A stretch of 64,000 bases of DNA from contig UQER01000019.1 of assembly GCA_900540205.1 (NCBI GenBank), positions 1 to 64,000 on the forward strand. The letters run 5' to 3'. The notes under the pieces are model-generated. The model was not told the DNA's origin and did no database searches. It saw only the letters and a list, made by a program, of their open reading frames with translations. Source of the DNA: an uncultured Porphyromonadaceae bacterium. GTDB taxonomy: Bacteria; Bacteroidota; Bacteroidia; Bacteroidales; Muribaculaceae. The position numbers and the translations under genes were made by a program. The number at the start of each line of letters is the position of its first letter. The first letter of the stretch is position 1. Positions 19,209-27,299 of this stretch are shown in pieces.

Positions 19209-19612
19209 AGATCGGTTTTTATCGGTTGTTTCAGCATTTTGTAAACGAGTTTTTTTGCATAGGCCTCCGACATGAAGAAGCCCGAGGGACGATGGGTGGC
19301 GAGCACTTCGTCAAGCACCACCCATTCATCGGACAGAGGGCGGTTACCCATCCGTTCGGTCAGCACTTTTTCAAGCTCCTGCCACATGCGCCGACGGTGC
19401 GGCTTTTCGCGTGGCGGGATGCGGTTATGGCGCCGTTCGCGCAATCGCTTGAAAGCATGGTCGCGGGTGATGTAAAAACATGGCGCACCGCCGTCGAGCG
19501 CTTTCCTTATGGCCGCGTCCATGCTCAGACGGCTTCGGCCGGCACATCCCTCACGCTGCATGCGACACACTGCCGCAAAGAAATCTCTGTTCCTTTTCTC
19601 AAAATTTTCCAT
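19205..19612 (-). CDS. Small basic protein of the phage-like module
   Basis: The protein has 135 residues and is rich in Arg and Lys. A central stretch (GGAPCFYITRDHAFKRLRER) and the end (SGFFMSEAYAKKLVYKMLKQ) look like a conserved helical protein, but I cannot name a family. Its start is preceded by a leader AAAAAATTACGGGA that is also found directly before the capsid-like gene. A -7 box, a palindrome and a GC hairpin lie further upstream (19688-19742), so it may have its own regulated promoter. It overlaps the next gene by 4 bp. Confidence 0.6.
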   Translation of the reverse strand: MENFEKRNRDFFAAVCRMQREGCAGRSRLSMDAAIRKALDGGAPCFYITRDHAFKRLRERRHNRIPPREKPHRRRMWQELEKVLTERMGNRPLSDEWVVLDEVLATHRPSGFFMSEAYAKKLVYKMLKQPIKTDL

Positions 19613-19687
19613 AGTTCCCGTAATTTTTTCATTGGAGCCTCAGGGCTTTCACCGCTGATTGCAACAGCTCCTTTCCCGTTTGTGATT

Positions 19688-19716
19688 ACGCGGCCGGTGT
19701 TTTTTCCCGGCCGCGT
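19688..19716 (-). other. GC-rich hairpin in the leader of the two-gene unit
   Basis: A perfect 10-bp stem (ACGCGGCCGG, 19688-19697, with 19707-19716) has a 9-base loop. On the minus strand the loop is A-rich. It lies directly after the predicted -7 box, so it would be near the 5' end of the mRNA, where it could protect or regulate the transcript. Confidence 0.6.
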
Positions 19717-19719
19717 TTG

Positions 19720-19742
19720 CAAAGATAAGCCCATGCATGGGC
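19720..19742 (-). promoter_or_regulatory. -7 box overlapped upstream by a 14-bp palindrome (possible operator)
   Basis: The minus strand has TATCTTTG (19727-19720), a perfect -7 box. Directly upstream is GCCCATGCATGGGC (19742-19729), a perfect 14-bp palindrome in the spacer where a regulator could block RNA polymerase. No clear -33 TTTG is seen. Confidence 0.5.
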
Positions 19743-19762
19743 AGTTTTTATTCCCACATGTG

Positions 19763-21232
19763 TTAATTTGAATTTAACAAATCCTGTCCGAATTCAGGAT
19801 AGGCCTGCAACCATCGGAGCATCAGGGCATCGCGCACGCCGGTAAAGTGTGAAAAAGTTTTCAACAGGTCGCCCACGGCCACCGAGGCGTTCTCCACCTC
19901 CATGCTGTAACGCTCAGCGCCCACATTGCCGCTCCCTGCCTTTCCCATGAACGAACGGCTCACACCCGACACATCCTCGAACATAGCAATCTGTGTCTGC
20001 AGCAGCTGATGCACACCCAGGTCGGCCATCGGGGTCACCACCTGATGCGGCTCAGCCTCGCCGGCACGCGGCGCACGATACGGAATGACACCTCCGGGGT
20101 CGGCCCAACGGCGCGCCACCTCCTCCCACGTGTAGTCCGGAAACTTGCACCCTTCCGGAAAGAGCAGAACCCCTTTGGCGGCTGAACTGAGCATGCGGTC
20201 CATCACGCTCAGCAACCGGTTCACATGGCGCTGCTGGTCAATCACATCCTCCACAAGCGAATGCACATCGCCGTCGACAAGCGGATAAAGCTTCACCGCA
20301 AACGGATGGCACCCTGTTGGGAGGGGAGAATCATACTCATCGAGCACCGTCCCGTCGGGAGCGAACATCCGGCAGTGCCACACCACATCGATGGAGCGTT
20401 TCATGGCAATCTGCGGACGCCCTTCACGCCGACGGCGACGGTTTTCGCGCAACACATCGGCCTCCTTCTCGGCTGGTCCCACCCACAGCGTGGCTGTCTG
20501 CACGTCATGACATTTCAACCGCGCCCGGCACTCCAGGGTCCACACCTCAACCACGCGGCAGCGGCCGTCGGGAGCATGAAAGAAATCTGTTACTGCCCCG
20601 GAGGCCGACGGCGCTACAATTATCCCGTCAGGTGCCGCGGGAAGCGAGCCGTAAAGCTCGCGCAGCCATGCCGTCCGGCGTCTGTCGCATCGGCCGAAAC
20701 GCATCACCAGTTCGCTGAAACTCATGTCGAGCAACCTGCCCACCATCTCCGTATCCGTCCCGCGGAAGTCGCCTGTCCCGCTTATGAAGAAGCGGTCGGG
20801 ACTGACGGCATCCACCCATATGCCTGCCCCTGCCGGACGGCGTGCGGCCCACACATGGTGAATGGCCATGCCGGAAATCAGGAACTCCTCGAAACTGCGG
20901 GCGTCAAGCTCATCGAGCGCGTTGAAACGCCGCCATTGGCCGAGGCCGTCATCCTCAGCGGCACGCGCCGCACTGCTGTCCATACGGTAACGCCCCACCA
21001 CTGCCTTCACCATCCGGCGAATCAGATTGTTTGTCACCGGCGCACGTCCGCCGTCGGCAAACAGCTCCCCTTCGGTGGTGAGATTGCCGAAACGGTCGCG
21101 CGTCACGTCACTCCACTGGTCGCCATAAGTGTAGCGCAGATAACGTCGGCGCCGCTCTCTGGCCGAAGCAAGGGCCACCCACGCATGGTGAGCCGCCTCA
21201 AGCACTTTCAGGTCTTTCTTATGTTTGTCCAT
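19763..21232 (-). CDS. Phage portal-like protein (P22-type family)
   Basis: The protein is 489 residues from ATG 21232; a GTG at 21241 is also possible. N-terminal features are those of Bacteroidota phage portals: an Arg-rich helix, RYTYGDQW, then GRAPVTNNLIRRMVKAVVGR. Further on, VEDVIDQQRHVNRLLSVMDR and SSAAKGVLLFPEG match the portal wing and stem region, and VSGVSRSFMGKAGSG fits the conserved C-terminal part. Portals form the dodecameric DNA gate of a capsid. The start overlaps the upstream gene by 14 bp. No terminase gene is nearby. Family recognition is by pattern only. Confidence 0.75.
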   Translation of the reverse strand: MDKHKKDLKVLEAAHHAWVALASARERRRRYLRYTYGDQWSDVTRDRFGNLTTEGELFADGGRAPVTNNLIRRMVKAVVGRYRMDSSAARAAEDDGLGQWRRFNALDELDARSFEEFLISGMAIHHVWAARRPAGAGIWVDAVSPDRFFISGTGDFRGTDTEMVGRLLDMSFSELVMRFGRCDRRRTAWLRELYGSLPAAPDGIIVAPSASGAVTDFFHAPDGRCRVVEVWTLECRARLKCHDVQTATLWVGPAEKEADVLRENRRRRREGRPQIAMKRSIDVVWHCRMFAPDGTVLDEYDSPLPTGCHPFAVKLYPLVDGDVHSLVEDVIDQQRHVNRLLSVMDRMLSSAAKGVLLFPEGCKFPDYTWEEVARRWADPGGVIPYRAPRAGEAEPHQVVTPMADLGVHQLLQTQIAMFEDVSGVSRSFMGKAGSGNVGAERYSMEVENASVAVGDLLKTFSHFTGVRDALMLRWLQAYPEFGQDLLNSN

Positions 21233-21782
21233 TGTTGTCACAGATTAAGTCGGTTCCTATCAGCGCCACTGCACTCTCGTCCATCACATATAGTTCCGGA
21301 CCGGGGTCGGTTATCACGTCAAGCACCTCGATGGCGGGAAGCGTCAGACGCCCCGGAGCGGCGCTCAACCGGAGGATACCACCGCGCTCCAGCACCGCCT
21401 GTGGATTCGCCACCCCTCCGCAAGCATATTTATTCCCCTGCCTGTAAGCCGGTTCCACATTGATCATGGGCACAACTGCCCGCTCCCAGCCGCTCAGCTT
21501 CACCGCGGTCACCCGCACAGCCGACGCCGGCAGACGGATCTGTAACGCTCCGGTGCTGTTGCGGCTCACGCTGCATGTCAGGCTCATATCGGCGGGGGCA
21601 AGATGCTCCACCGGGCCGTTGCGCAGCAGGTGGAGATACCACGCACGCATATCCTCGGCCACTCGGGCATCCATGTCCACTCCGTCGCTACGCGATATCA
21701 CGCAGTCGGCCCTCAGTGGTTCAATGAAATGGCGCCGTTTCCACAGCGCCATCATCTCCTCTTTCGTATATTCCTTCCTCAT
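21219..21782 (-). CDS. Small protein between capsid-like and portal-like genes
   Basis: The protein has 187 residues. The N-terminus is helical (MRKEYTKEEMMALWKRRHFI), and the rest is rich in short beta segments (TCSVSRNSTGALQIRLP; RLTLPAIEVLDVITD). It begins 4 bp after the capsid-like gene and runs into the portal-like gene, so it belongs to the same transcript. Size and position suggest a head-tail connector or head decoration protein. I do not recognise a family, so this is inference from context. Confidence 0.6.
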   Translation of the reverse strand: MRKEYTKEEMMALWKRRHFIEPLRADCVISRSDGVDMDARVAEDMRAWYLHLLRNGPVEHLAPADMSLTCSVSRNSTGALQIRLPASAVRVTAVKLSGWERAVVPMINVEPAYRQGNKYACGGVANPQAVLERGGILRLSAAPGRLTLPAIEVLDVITDPGPELYVMDESAVALIGTDLICDNNGQT

Positions 21783-21786
21783 AAGG

Positions 21787-23217
21787 TCACTCTGCCACGA
21801 TTCGCATGTGGCTCTGCGGATAACGCAGAATCACGCAGGAACATTCGGTTATGATCACGGCCTCGGTGTTGCGCACGCCGCTGGTGCGCAGGTTTAGGCG
21901 CTCGGTACGGAACGGCACATGGCAGTATTTGGTGATGTATTCCGGATCGATCACCATGCCGCAGTCGCTGCGGCCGCAATGGTCGAACACCTCGGCAAGC
22001 ATCACATAGAGGGTGCCGAATTTCGAATGTATCTCGGTGAAGTCGAGTCCCCACTTGGTCACCGTGGCCTCGTTCACCAGCACACGCTGCGACCCGAGCA
22101 AGTGCAGTTTCTCGATAAGCTCCGAACCTGCCAGAAGCACCTTTTTCGACGAGCCGGCATTGTGGCTGAAAGCCTGGCGGCAGAGCTTCACCAGAGTCTC
22201 GTCGGTCAGAGCGGCCGAGGCGTCGTAAGCAAACTCGTTGTCGGTCTGGTTCCACACACCGCCGGTGAGCAGCACCTCTTCCCCCTTTTCAGGGTCGGTG
22301 ATTCGGGCCTTGCTGCCGAACAGGAAGTTTTTCTCCATCCCCATGCGCATGTCGATGATGGCTGCCTCCTCCTGGTCCGAGAATGTCCAGCCCACCTCCT
22401 TGTTGGCAATCTTCATGAACGTACTTTGCTCAACCTGAGCCTTGAAGATCTGGCAAAGGTTATCGCTTTTGGTGGGAAGCGACCCGAACTGCGGGGTGCA
22501 CACATCCATTTCGGTGGCCGCACGGCCCATGCGCACAAACTCCGTGCCTGCAGGGATGGCCGGCACGCCGGTCACACCGGCCGAGATGGTGTTGTTCACC
22601 GGGAGTACCTTCACGCCGCCGTCGGTGATTCCAACCACGTAAAGCACGAGCGCATCCCCCTTGGTAGCTTTTACTGTCGGCACTATGATTGTGGTCGAAG
22701 GCTGGAAGATATCGTTGTTGTCCGTGTTGACGATAGCGGTGTATTCGCCCGGAGTTCGCTCGGTGCATGCCGCCACGGCGGTCTTCACTTTGGCCGACGA
22801 TGGTTTGGTGTCGACCGAGTAGTATTCCACTTTCATCGAGCCGCAGTGGCGCGAACCTCCGTAGCGCGAAATCTGGTCGAGCGGCGTCGACATGGGGCGG
22901 ATCTTCACAATCCGTTCGTCAATCTCGTTACGCAGCAGCCCGGGCGACACGCTGTCGGCCACCTTCGTGCTGACGGGCTCACCCACGATATGGCGCCCTG
23001 TACCTGCCACACCAACCACTGCGGCGGCAGCCACACCATGCATGCCGAAGGCAGCCTGCTCAAACACCTGAATCACTCCCCCCGTGGCATGCCCGACAGC
23101 CCACCCGAGCAGCCATACGGCGATAAGGAGCAATCCGAATGCAAGCACGCTTGCTCCACCCTCGTTTTTCAGCCAGCGGCTGAGTCCTTCACTCATTGAA
23201 TTGAAAATCTTTTTCAT
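21787..23217 (-). CDS. Major-capsid-like protein (SU10/DUF5309-type) with N-terminal membrane segment
   Basis: The protein has 476 residues. Residues about 90-476 read like the SU10-type major capsid family: VSPGLLRNEIDERIVKIRP, TPLDQISRYGG, KVEYYSVDTKPSS, then EVGWTFSDQEEAAIIDMRMG, MEKNFLFGSKA, GGVWNQTDNEF and a final domain with HSKFGTLYVMLAEVFD. The first 90 residues are unusual: a basic amphipathic start (MKKIFNSMSEGLSRWLKNEG), a strong hydrophobic helix (about 24-43, SVLAFGLLLIAVWLLGWAVG) and a second, Ala/Gly-rich hydrophobic stretch (about 60-75). A membrane anchor is not expected in a virion shell protein. This suggests either a membrane-tethered, domesticated shell or a delivery segment removed on assembly. 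Confidence 0.72.
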   Translation of the reverse strand: MKKIFNSMSEGLSRWLKNEGGASVLAFGLLLIAVWLLGWAVGHATGGVIQVFEQAAFGMHGVAAAAVVGVAGTGRHIVGEPVSTKVADSVSPGLLRNEIDERIVKIRPMSTPLDQISRYGGSRHCGSMKVEYYSVDTKPSSAKVKTAVAACTERTPGEYTAIVNTDNNDIFQPSTTIIVPTVKATKGDALVLYVVGITDGGVKVLPVNNTISAGVTGVPAIPAGTEFVRMGRAATEMDVCTPQFGSLPTKSDNLCQIFKAQVEQSTFMKIANKEVGWTFSDQEEAAIIDMRMGMEKNFLFGSKARITDPEKGEEVLLTGGVWNQTDNEFAYDASAALTDETLVKLCRQAFSHNAGSSKKVLLAGSELIEKLHLLGSQRVLVNEATVTKWGLDFTEIHSKFGTLYVMLAEVFDHCGRSDCGMVIDPEYITKYCHVPFRTERLNLRTSGVRNTEAVIITECSCVILRYPQSHMRIVAE

Positions 23218-23232
23218 TCCCGTAATTTTTTT
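23218..23232 (-). promoter_or_regulatory. Shared leader motif before the capsid-like gene
   Basis: The minus strand reads AAAAAAATTACGGGA directly before the ATG. The same AAAAAATTACGGGA lies 3 bases upstream of the ATG at 19612. It may be a translation-start enhancer; Bacteroidota rely on A-rich leaders more than on Shine-Dalgarno pairing. Confidence 0.45.
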
Positions 23233-23282
23233 GGTTTTGTTTGAATATAATTAACCGGTCCATCCTGAATTGGACGTATGTG

Positions 23283-23441
23283 CTATCCGATGCCATTTGC
23301 CGGCTCGTCGCTGTCGGGCTCATCCTTTTGACCATCCGTGCTCTCAGGCCGGCGGCGCAGATGCTCCAGCAGTCCAAGGATGCCGGTCAGACGTCCGAGT
23401 AGCTCAATCAGGGTTTTCAACAGTTTCAATGCTTTTTTCAT
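23283..23441 (-). CDS. 52-residue amphipathic small protein
   Basis: An intact small frame starts at ATG 23441 and stops at TAG 23283. The N-terminal 30 residues (MKKALKLLKTLIELLGRLTG, then ILGLLEHLRRR) form a basic amphipathic or hydrophobic helix. The tail is strongly acidic and polar (DGQKDEPDSDEPANGIG). It lies 65 bp before the capsid-like gene and after an AT-rich tract. It could bind membranes or act as an assembly factor. It is not a member of a family I recognise. Confidence 0.55.
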   Translation of the reverse strand: MKKALKLLKTLIELLGRLTGILGLLEHLRRRPESTDGQKDEPDSDEPANGIG

Positions 23442-23463
23442 AACTTAAAAGGGTTGTATCCAT

Positions 23464-23501
23464 GTTGCGTTGATATATACAATATATATTATATAATGTG
23501 T
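23464..23501 (-). promoter_or_regulatory. AT-only tract, possible promoter of the capsid-portal unit
   Basis: About 30 bases are nearly pure A/T (TATATACAATATATATTATA and neighbours) in an otherwise GC-rich region. They sit just upstream of the 52-residue gene. No exact TAnnTTTG is visible, so the promoter call rests on composition and position. Confidence 0.3.
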
Positions 23502-23578
23502 GCATTCCTGCAGCCGCAGTCGTCACACAGGGTCACCACGGCATGTCACCGGGGTGCGCAAGCCTTTTGCGCGCATGT

Positions 23579-24046
23579 TTATCTGTCCCATATGGACACC
23601 CGCGGATTGTTGAGGATCATCGGCTCGGTTTCAGGTTGTACGTACGTTTCGCGTTGCCACGGCTCCTGTTCAAGAATGCCCGGCCGACGCATGAGCCGCT
23701 CTATACTTTCATTTCGGCCGCGCAGGTATCCGCGTTCTTCGGCCTCCGCCACAAGTGCCTCAATTTCCGAAAGCTTCACCATCCCGGAGTCATTGGCGGC
23801 CGCCGGTTCTCCTGCACCGGGAGGGTCGGAATCCTGCCGGACTGAGGAGGGTATCGTCGCCCCTGTTCCGGTGGCTTCGCCGCACGGCAGCTGCTGCTCC
23901 GCACCGGTGTCCTCCTGCTCAGTCTGCTCGTTTTTTACATCTTCGCCATTCTCTTTGTCCGTATTATTTTCAGATGCAATCGCGGCCACAATAGGCTGTG
24001 TGGCCATTTTGGCAACTTTTAACTTTTTTTGTGTTGACATTTCCAT
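23579..24046 (-). CDS. Acidic, low-complexity protein, scaffold-like position
   Basis: The protein has 155 residues (ATG at 24046, or 24040 giving MSTQKK). The first 85 residues are disordered and rich in Glu, Gln, Thr and Ala. A helix follows (VKLSEIEALVAEAEERGYLR) and then an Arg/Pro/Glu-rich tail ending PMILNNPRVSIWDR. Acidic disordered N-termini with a C-terminal helix are common in phage scaffolding proteins, and the gene lies just upstream of the capsid-like gene as scaffolds do. This is a contextual guess; no homology is claimed. Confidence 0.6.
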   Translation of the reverse strand: MEMSTQKKLKVAKMATQPIVAAIASENNTDKENGEDVKNEQTEQEDTGAEQQLPCGEATGTGATIPSSVRQDSDPPGAGEPAAANDSGMVKLSEIEALVAEAEERGYLRGRNESIERLMRRPGILEQEPWQRETYVQPETEPMILNNPRVSIWDR

Positions 24047-24518
24047 TGTGCTCTCGTTATTATTGTTTATTTTTGTAAAGTTTTGATTGTAGAACTTGAA
24101 TCGCCCATGCGATGTCTTCTTGAATTTGTGTTTACAAATTTACGTTCTGCATCATACCTGTTATGACCCTAAAAATCCGGGATTCTTGAATATCCCCCCT
24201 TTCGCGGAATATTCCTGCAGTCCTTCCTCTACCGATTCTTTCTTTTTGAGCATTTACCAATCTTATCGTAATCTTTTTCAAAATACCTTTTTATAGCAGA
24301 AAACACCACTTAAACCCCTTGACTTGTCCCGTCAACCGCAACGTGCATCCGGCCTACAGCCCGAAGGCACGTGGTTTCGGCGGATATTGAAGTCTGACAT
24401 GATTTCATTGCTTAAACCATATTATACATTAATCTCATAGTTAGAAAAACTATCATAACGTATTGATTGACTGGTAATATTACTATGTATCTGTGTAAGG
24501 GAAGTCGTGAGATTTTCC
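24047..24518. other. 472-bp gap inside the phage-like module
   Basis: The sequence is AT-richer than its surroundings. A TAnnTTTG-type box (TAAATTTG on the minus strand, 24142-24135) lies about 90 bp before the 155-residue gene but lacks a good -33 box. I see no credible gene on either strand; a 66-codon plus-strand frame at 24096-24296 has no support. Confidence 0.5.
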
Positions 24519-27014
24519 TTACTTTATTTGTGTACAGTGCCAGAACGAAGGGACGCGCCACTCTGCATCGGCCGATACCTCTTCGCCAACCGCCGACAAT
24601 TCAACGTATCTGCGGCGCATCCCGCCAACGGCCACCGCAACCGGAGCGTCGAGCGCACCCTCAGCCTCCAGGCCAACAAACTCTTCAGCCACACGGCTTC
24701 CTCGGTCGCCGCCCAGCGTAAGGCGCCCCTTGAAATGCGATGCGAACACATTGAACGCCACTCCCATGATTTTTGCGGAAGCGCTCCCTGTGTCATAGCG
24801 CACCCTGAGCACAAAACGCGCATCAGCTCCGTCGGCGGCATTCCTTATGTCATACAGGCCATTGTCGCAGCTTAACAACAAACTTCCCCTCCACATCAGC
24901 AACCTGTTGCAGGCACCTGTCCCGTAGTCAACCGCCGACATCTCCACTTCTCCTTTGTGACGCCACACGCGGACCATGCTGCCGTCGGCACGTCCCAGCC
25001 AGATTTCGTTTTCCCGACTGTCATAACCCACACATACCGCATCGCCTACCGATGCCAATGTCTCCACTCTCGAACCCGACACTTTCACCAGTTCACCACC
25101 TGCAACTGTCAGCACGCACTCCCCTCCCGGCATCGACGCCCTGCATATGGCGCCGTCATTGCCGACCGGACGCCCGGTCAGAAGACGCACGGCATGCACA
25201 CTGTCGGTGGCATCGAGTGTCACCAGATGCACACCGCCCGCTCCTCCGGCAAGCACTCGACGCCGCGAAAAGTCCCAGCTCGTATTTCCGCCGGGCATCT
25301 CAACTACGGCATGTATCGGCCCGTCGGTGATGCGTGCGCTACTGCGTGAATTATCGAATGTGAGCATCCGTCCGGTCAGCAACACTCCGTGCTGAACCAT
25401 CCGGCTCCGCGTCGACAACGGGCTCCTCCCTGCCTCGCCACCCTCAGGCGGAAGAAATGCACGCAGCGCTCCATCCACATAGCACGCACACCCGGCACCT
25501 TTCAGCGGCCATAATCCATATGTACCCGAAAGGACCCTTCTGCCTGTGCCCGTTCCGAGTTCGAGAGTCACAGCCATTGAAGTTGCACGTTCATCAGGGA
25601 ACATCAGCATGGGCGACAACCCCTCGACATGCAGTCCCGTTCCCGACGCTACAGCCACCGCCACCTCTTCCGCACTGCCCACAGACGCCACTTTCGTTTC
25701 CACTACAATGCGCCACTCCTCACCGACACTGTCGGCCGAAGTCGCTATCATGCTTGCAGGTGAAAAGCCGTTTTCGGCATCACGCAACGGGTCGGCCGCC
25801 ACAATCAGATCTCCCGCCACGCAACATGCGCCATAGCTCTCCGCGTCGCGCCATGTTGGCGACCCTGTTCCCTGCGCTTGCCGCACGCCATCTTTACGGA
25901 GCGCGAGCACACGTTCGGCAGCCGTGTCGGGCGAAAACGGATATTCGTAACTTCCCTGTTCAAGCCACAAGCCATCCGCAAGCGTGTCGGCGCACAAACT
26001 GCGCAGCCGCGTCGACATTCCCACCGACGAAGCCATCACGCCGCCCAGACGCGCCTTCACGAGCACCGTCCCGTCCTGTCGACGCGACATTGTGGTTGTG
26101 CAACGTGTTTCCCGCCTCACAGGCTCAACCGGCACGGTGCTTTCCACCACCACACGCCGCACTATCCTGCACCACGGCCATGGCAACGGCCTGAACCCCT
26201 TCAGCGCCACATTGTAGGCCGTGCCGGTCATAACGCCACCCGACATCACCGTCAGCGCCCCGTCGGCCGTCAGCTCATGCTCGCCGGTGCACTGGAATCC
26301 GCCCCCGGCACACGTCATAACAGCCGGACCCGTTGCCACCGTGTCGCCGGCGGCATCTTCAAGCCGATACCGCAACAACACCGGCTGCAACATCATGTTA
26401 AGCCCGGTGGCCTGCTTCCACAACCCGTCGTAGGCCCGCAGCAGCTGCGCACCCACGGCATCGGCATCCACTGGATTCAGTCTGCTGGCAGTTGAAGACG
26501 TCGCACCCTTCAGCGCACACCCCGTCACCGTTTCTGACAACCTCACTTCCGACGATGCCTCGAAACGTAACGGCGGTAACGCCGGCATGACACCGTGCAT
26601 GGTCACCAAGCCCGAAGCGGCATAAGTAAGATAGACCGCAGGACTATGACGGAGCAGCACCCTCACCACACCGGGCTCCACAACATACGCAGCCAGAATT
26701 TCACCATCAACATCACCCAACTCCCTCAGATTGCCCGAAACGCCCGTTTCGGAACCGGAGCCGTCTGCATCCCGCACAATCACGCCGACCCTTGCACCGG
26801 TCTGCATCAGCACCCCGCGCAGCCCTGTGCCAGGCATATCGAACTCCGCCACCGGCACCATGCTGTCCTCACGCAGTCTCACCGGGCGCCCCACGGCATT
26901 CCACACCCCGTCCTCACCTTCACTGCGCCTGACATTCACACCTTTCACAAGCTCTCCACTGCGGAGTCCACTCCACATTCCTCGAGTGCCGCCAATCTTC
27001 TTTTCCGTTCTCAT
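24519..27014 (-). CDS. Large beta-rich protein heading the phage-like module
   Basis: The protein is 831 residues from ATG 27014 (MRTEKKIGGTRGMWSGLRSG). Starts at 27023 or 27053 are also possible; the open frame reaches 27191 without better signals. There is no signal peptide. The sequence is Gly/Val/Ala-rich and almost entirely beta. The last third has propeller-like repeats (VGDAVCVGYDSRENEIWLGR; MVRVWRHKGEVEMSAVDYG; NRLLMWRGSLLLSCDNGLYD). It ends in a likely sandwich domain (RRRYVELSAVGEEV). In phage head modules with such portals, large beta-propeller proteins can be tail-hub or stabilisation proteins. That role is inferred from context. Confidence 0.6.
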   Translation of the reverse strand: MRTEKKIGGTRGMWSGLRSGELVKGVNVRRSEGEDGVWNAVGRPVRLREDSMVPVAEFDMPGTGLRGVLMQTGARVGVIVRDADGSGSETGVSGNLRELGDVDGEILAAYVVEPGVVRVLLRHSPAVYLTYAASGLVTMHGVMPALPPLRFEASSEVRLSETVTGCALKGATSSTASRLNPVDADAVGAQLLRAYDGLWKQATGLNMMLQPVLLRYRLEDAAGDTVATGPAVMTCAGGGFQCTGEHELTADGALTVMSGGVMTGTAYNVALKGFRPLPWPWCRIVRRVVVESTVPVEPVRRETRCTTTMSRRQDGTVLVKARLGGVMASSVGMSTRLRSLCADTLADGLWLEQGSYEYPFSPDTAAERVLALRKDGVRQAQGTGSPTWRDAESYGACCVAGDLIVAADPLRDAENGFSPASMIATSADSVGEEWRIVVETKVASVGSAEEVAVAVASGTGLHVEGLSPMLMFPDERATSMAVTLELGTGTGRRVLSGTYGLWPLKGAGCACYVDGALRAFLPPEGGEAGRSPLSTRSRMVQHGVLLTGRMLTFDNSRSSARITDGPIHAVVEMPGGNTSWDFSRRRVLAGGAGGVHLVTLDATDSVHAVRLLTGRPVGNDGAICRASMPGGECVLTVAGGELVKVSGSRVETLASVGDAVCVGYDSRENEIWLGRADGSMVRVWRHKGEVEMSAVDYGTGACNRLLMWRGSLLLSCDNGLYDIRNAADGADARFVLRVRYDTGSASAKIMGVAFNVFASHFKGRLTLGGDRGSRVAEEFVGLEAEGALDAPVAVAVGGMRRRYVELSAVGEEVSADAEWRVPSFWHCTQIK

Positions 27015-27220
27015 TTTTCTCATATGTTGACAAAGTGTTTTATATTGTTTCATCCTATGGCCTTTAATGCATTGTAGTTGCATTCTCAACACCAATCTGC
27101 TTACAGATCGTAAGCTCGCCGGAATATGCAAATTTAATGCAATCCGCAATCCGCAGGCTGCCCTAAAAATCGCTTTTTCAACAATTTGCACTCATTTTCC
27201 CACGCCCCCGCCACATCCTA

Positions 27221-27251
27221 TTGTTTATTCATTGGAAAACTACTATCTTTG
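27221..27251 (+). promoter_or_regulatory. Bacteroidota promoter of korAB
   Basis: TTG (27221-27223), 20 bases, then TATCTTTG (27244-27251). The start codon follows at 27300, giving a leader of roughly 40 bases. Confidence 0.7.
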
Positions 27252-27299
27252 CTCGCAATTGCAACCTTAACTTATAATTTTAACAAGCCAATTGTTATC

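Noticed and set aside
21919..23199. A 426-codon plus-strand frame opposite the capsid-like gene.
   Set aside because: Antisense shadow: low-complexity His-rich composition, no promoter, and the minus-strand protein matches a family.
24096..24296. A 66-codon plus-strand frame in the gap inside the phage-like module.
   Set aside because: No promoter, no coding-like composition and opposite to the module's direction.
18550..27299. Search by eye for attachment-site direct repeats flanking the phage-like module.
   Set aside because: I found no matching pair between 18550-18707 and 27015-27299; a computed search could still find a short or imperfect one.
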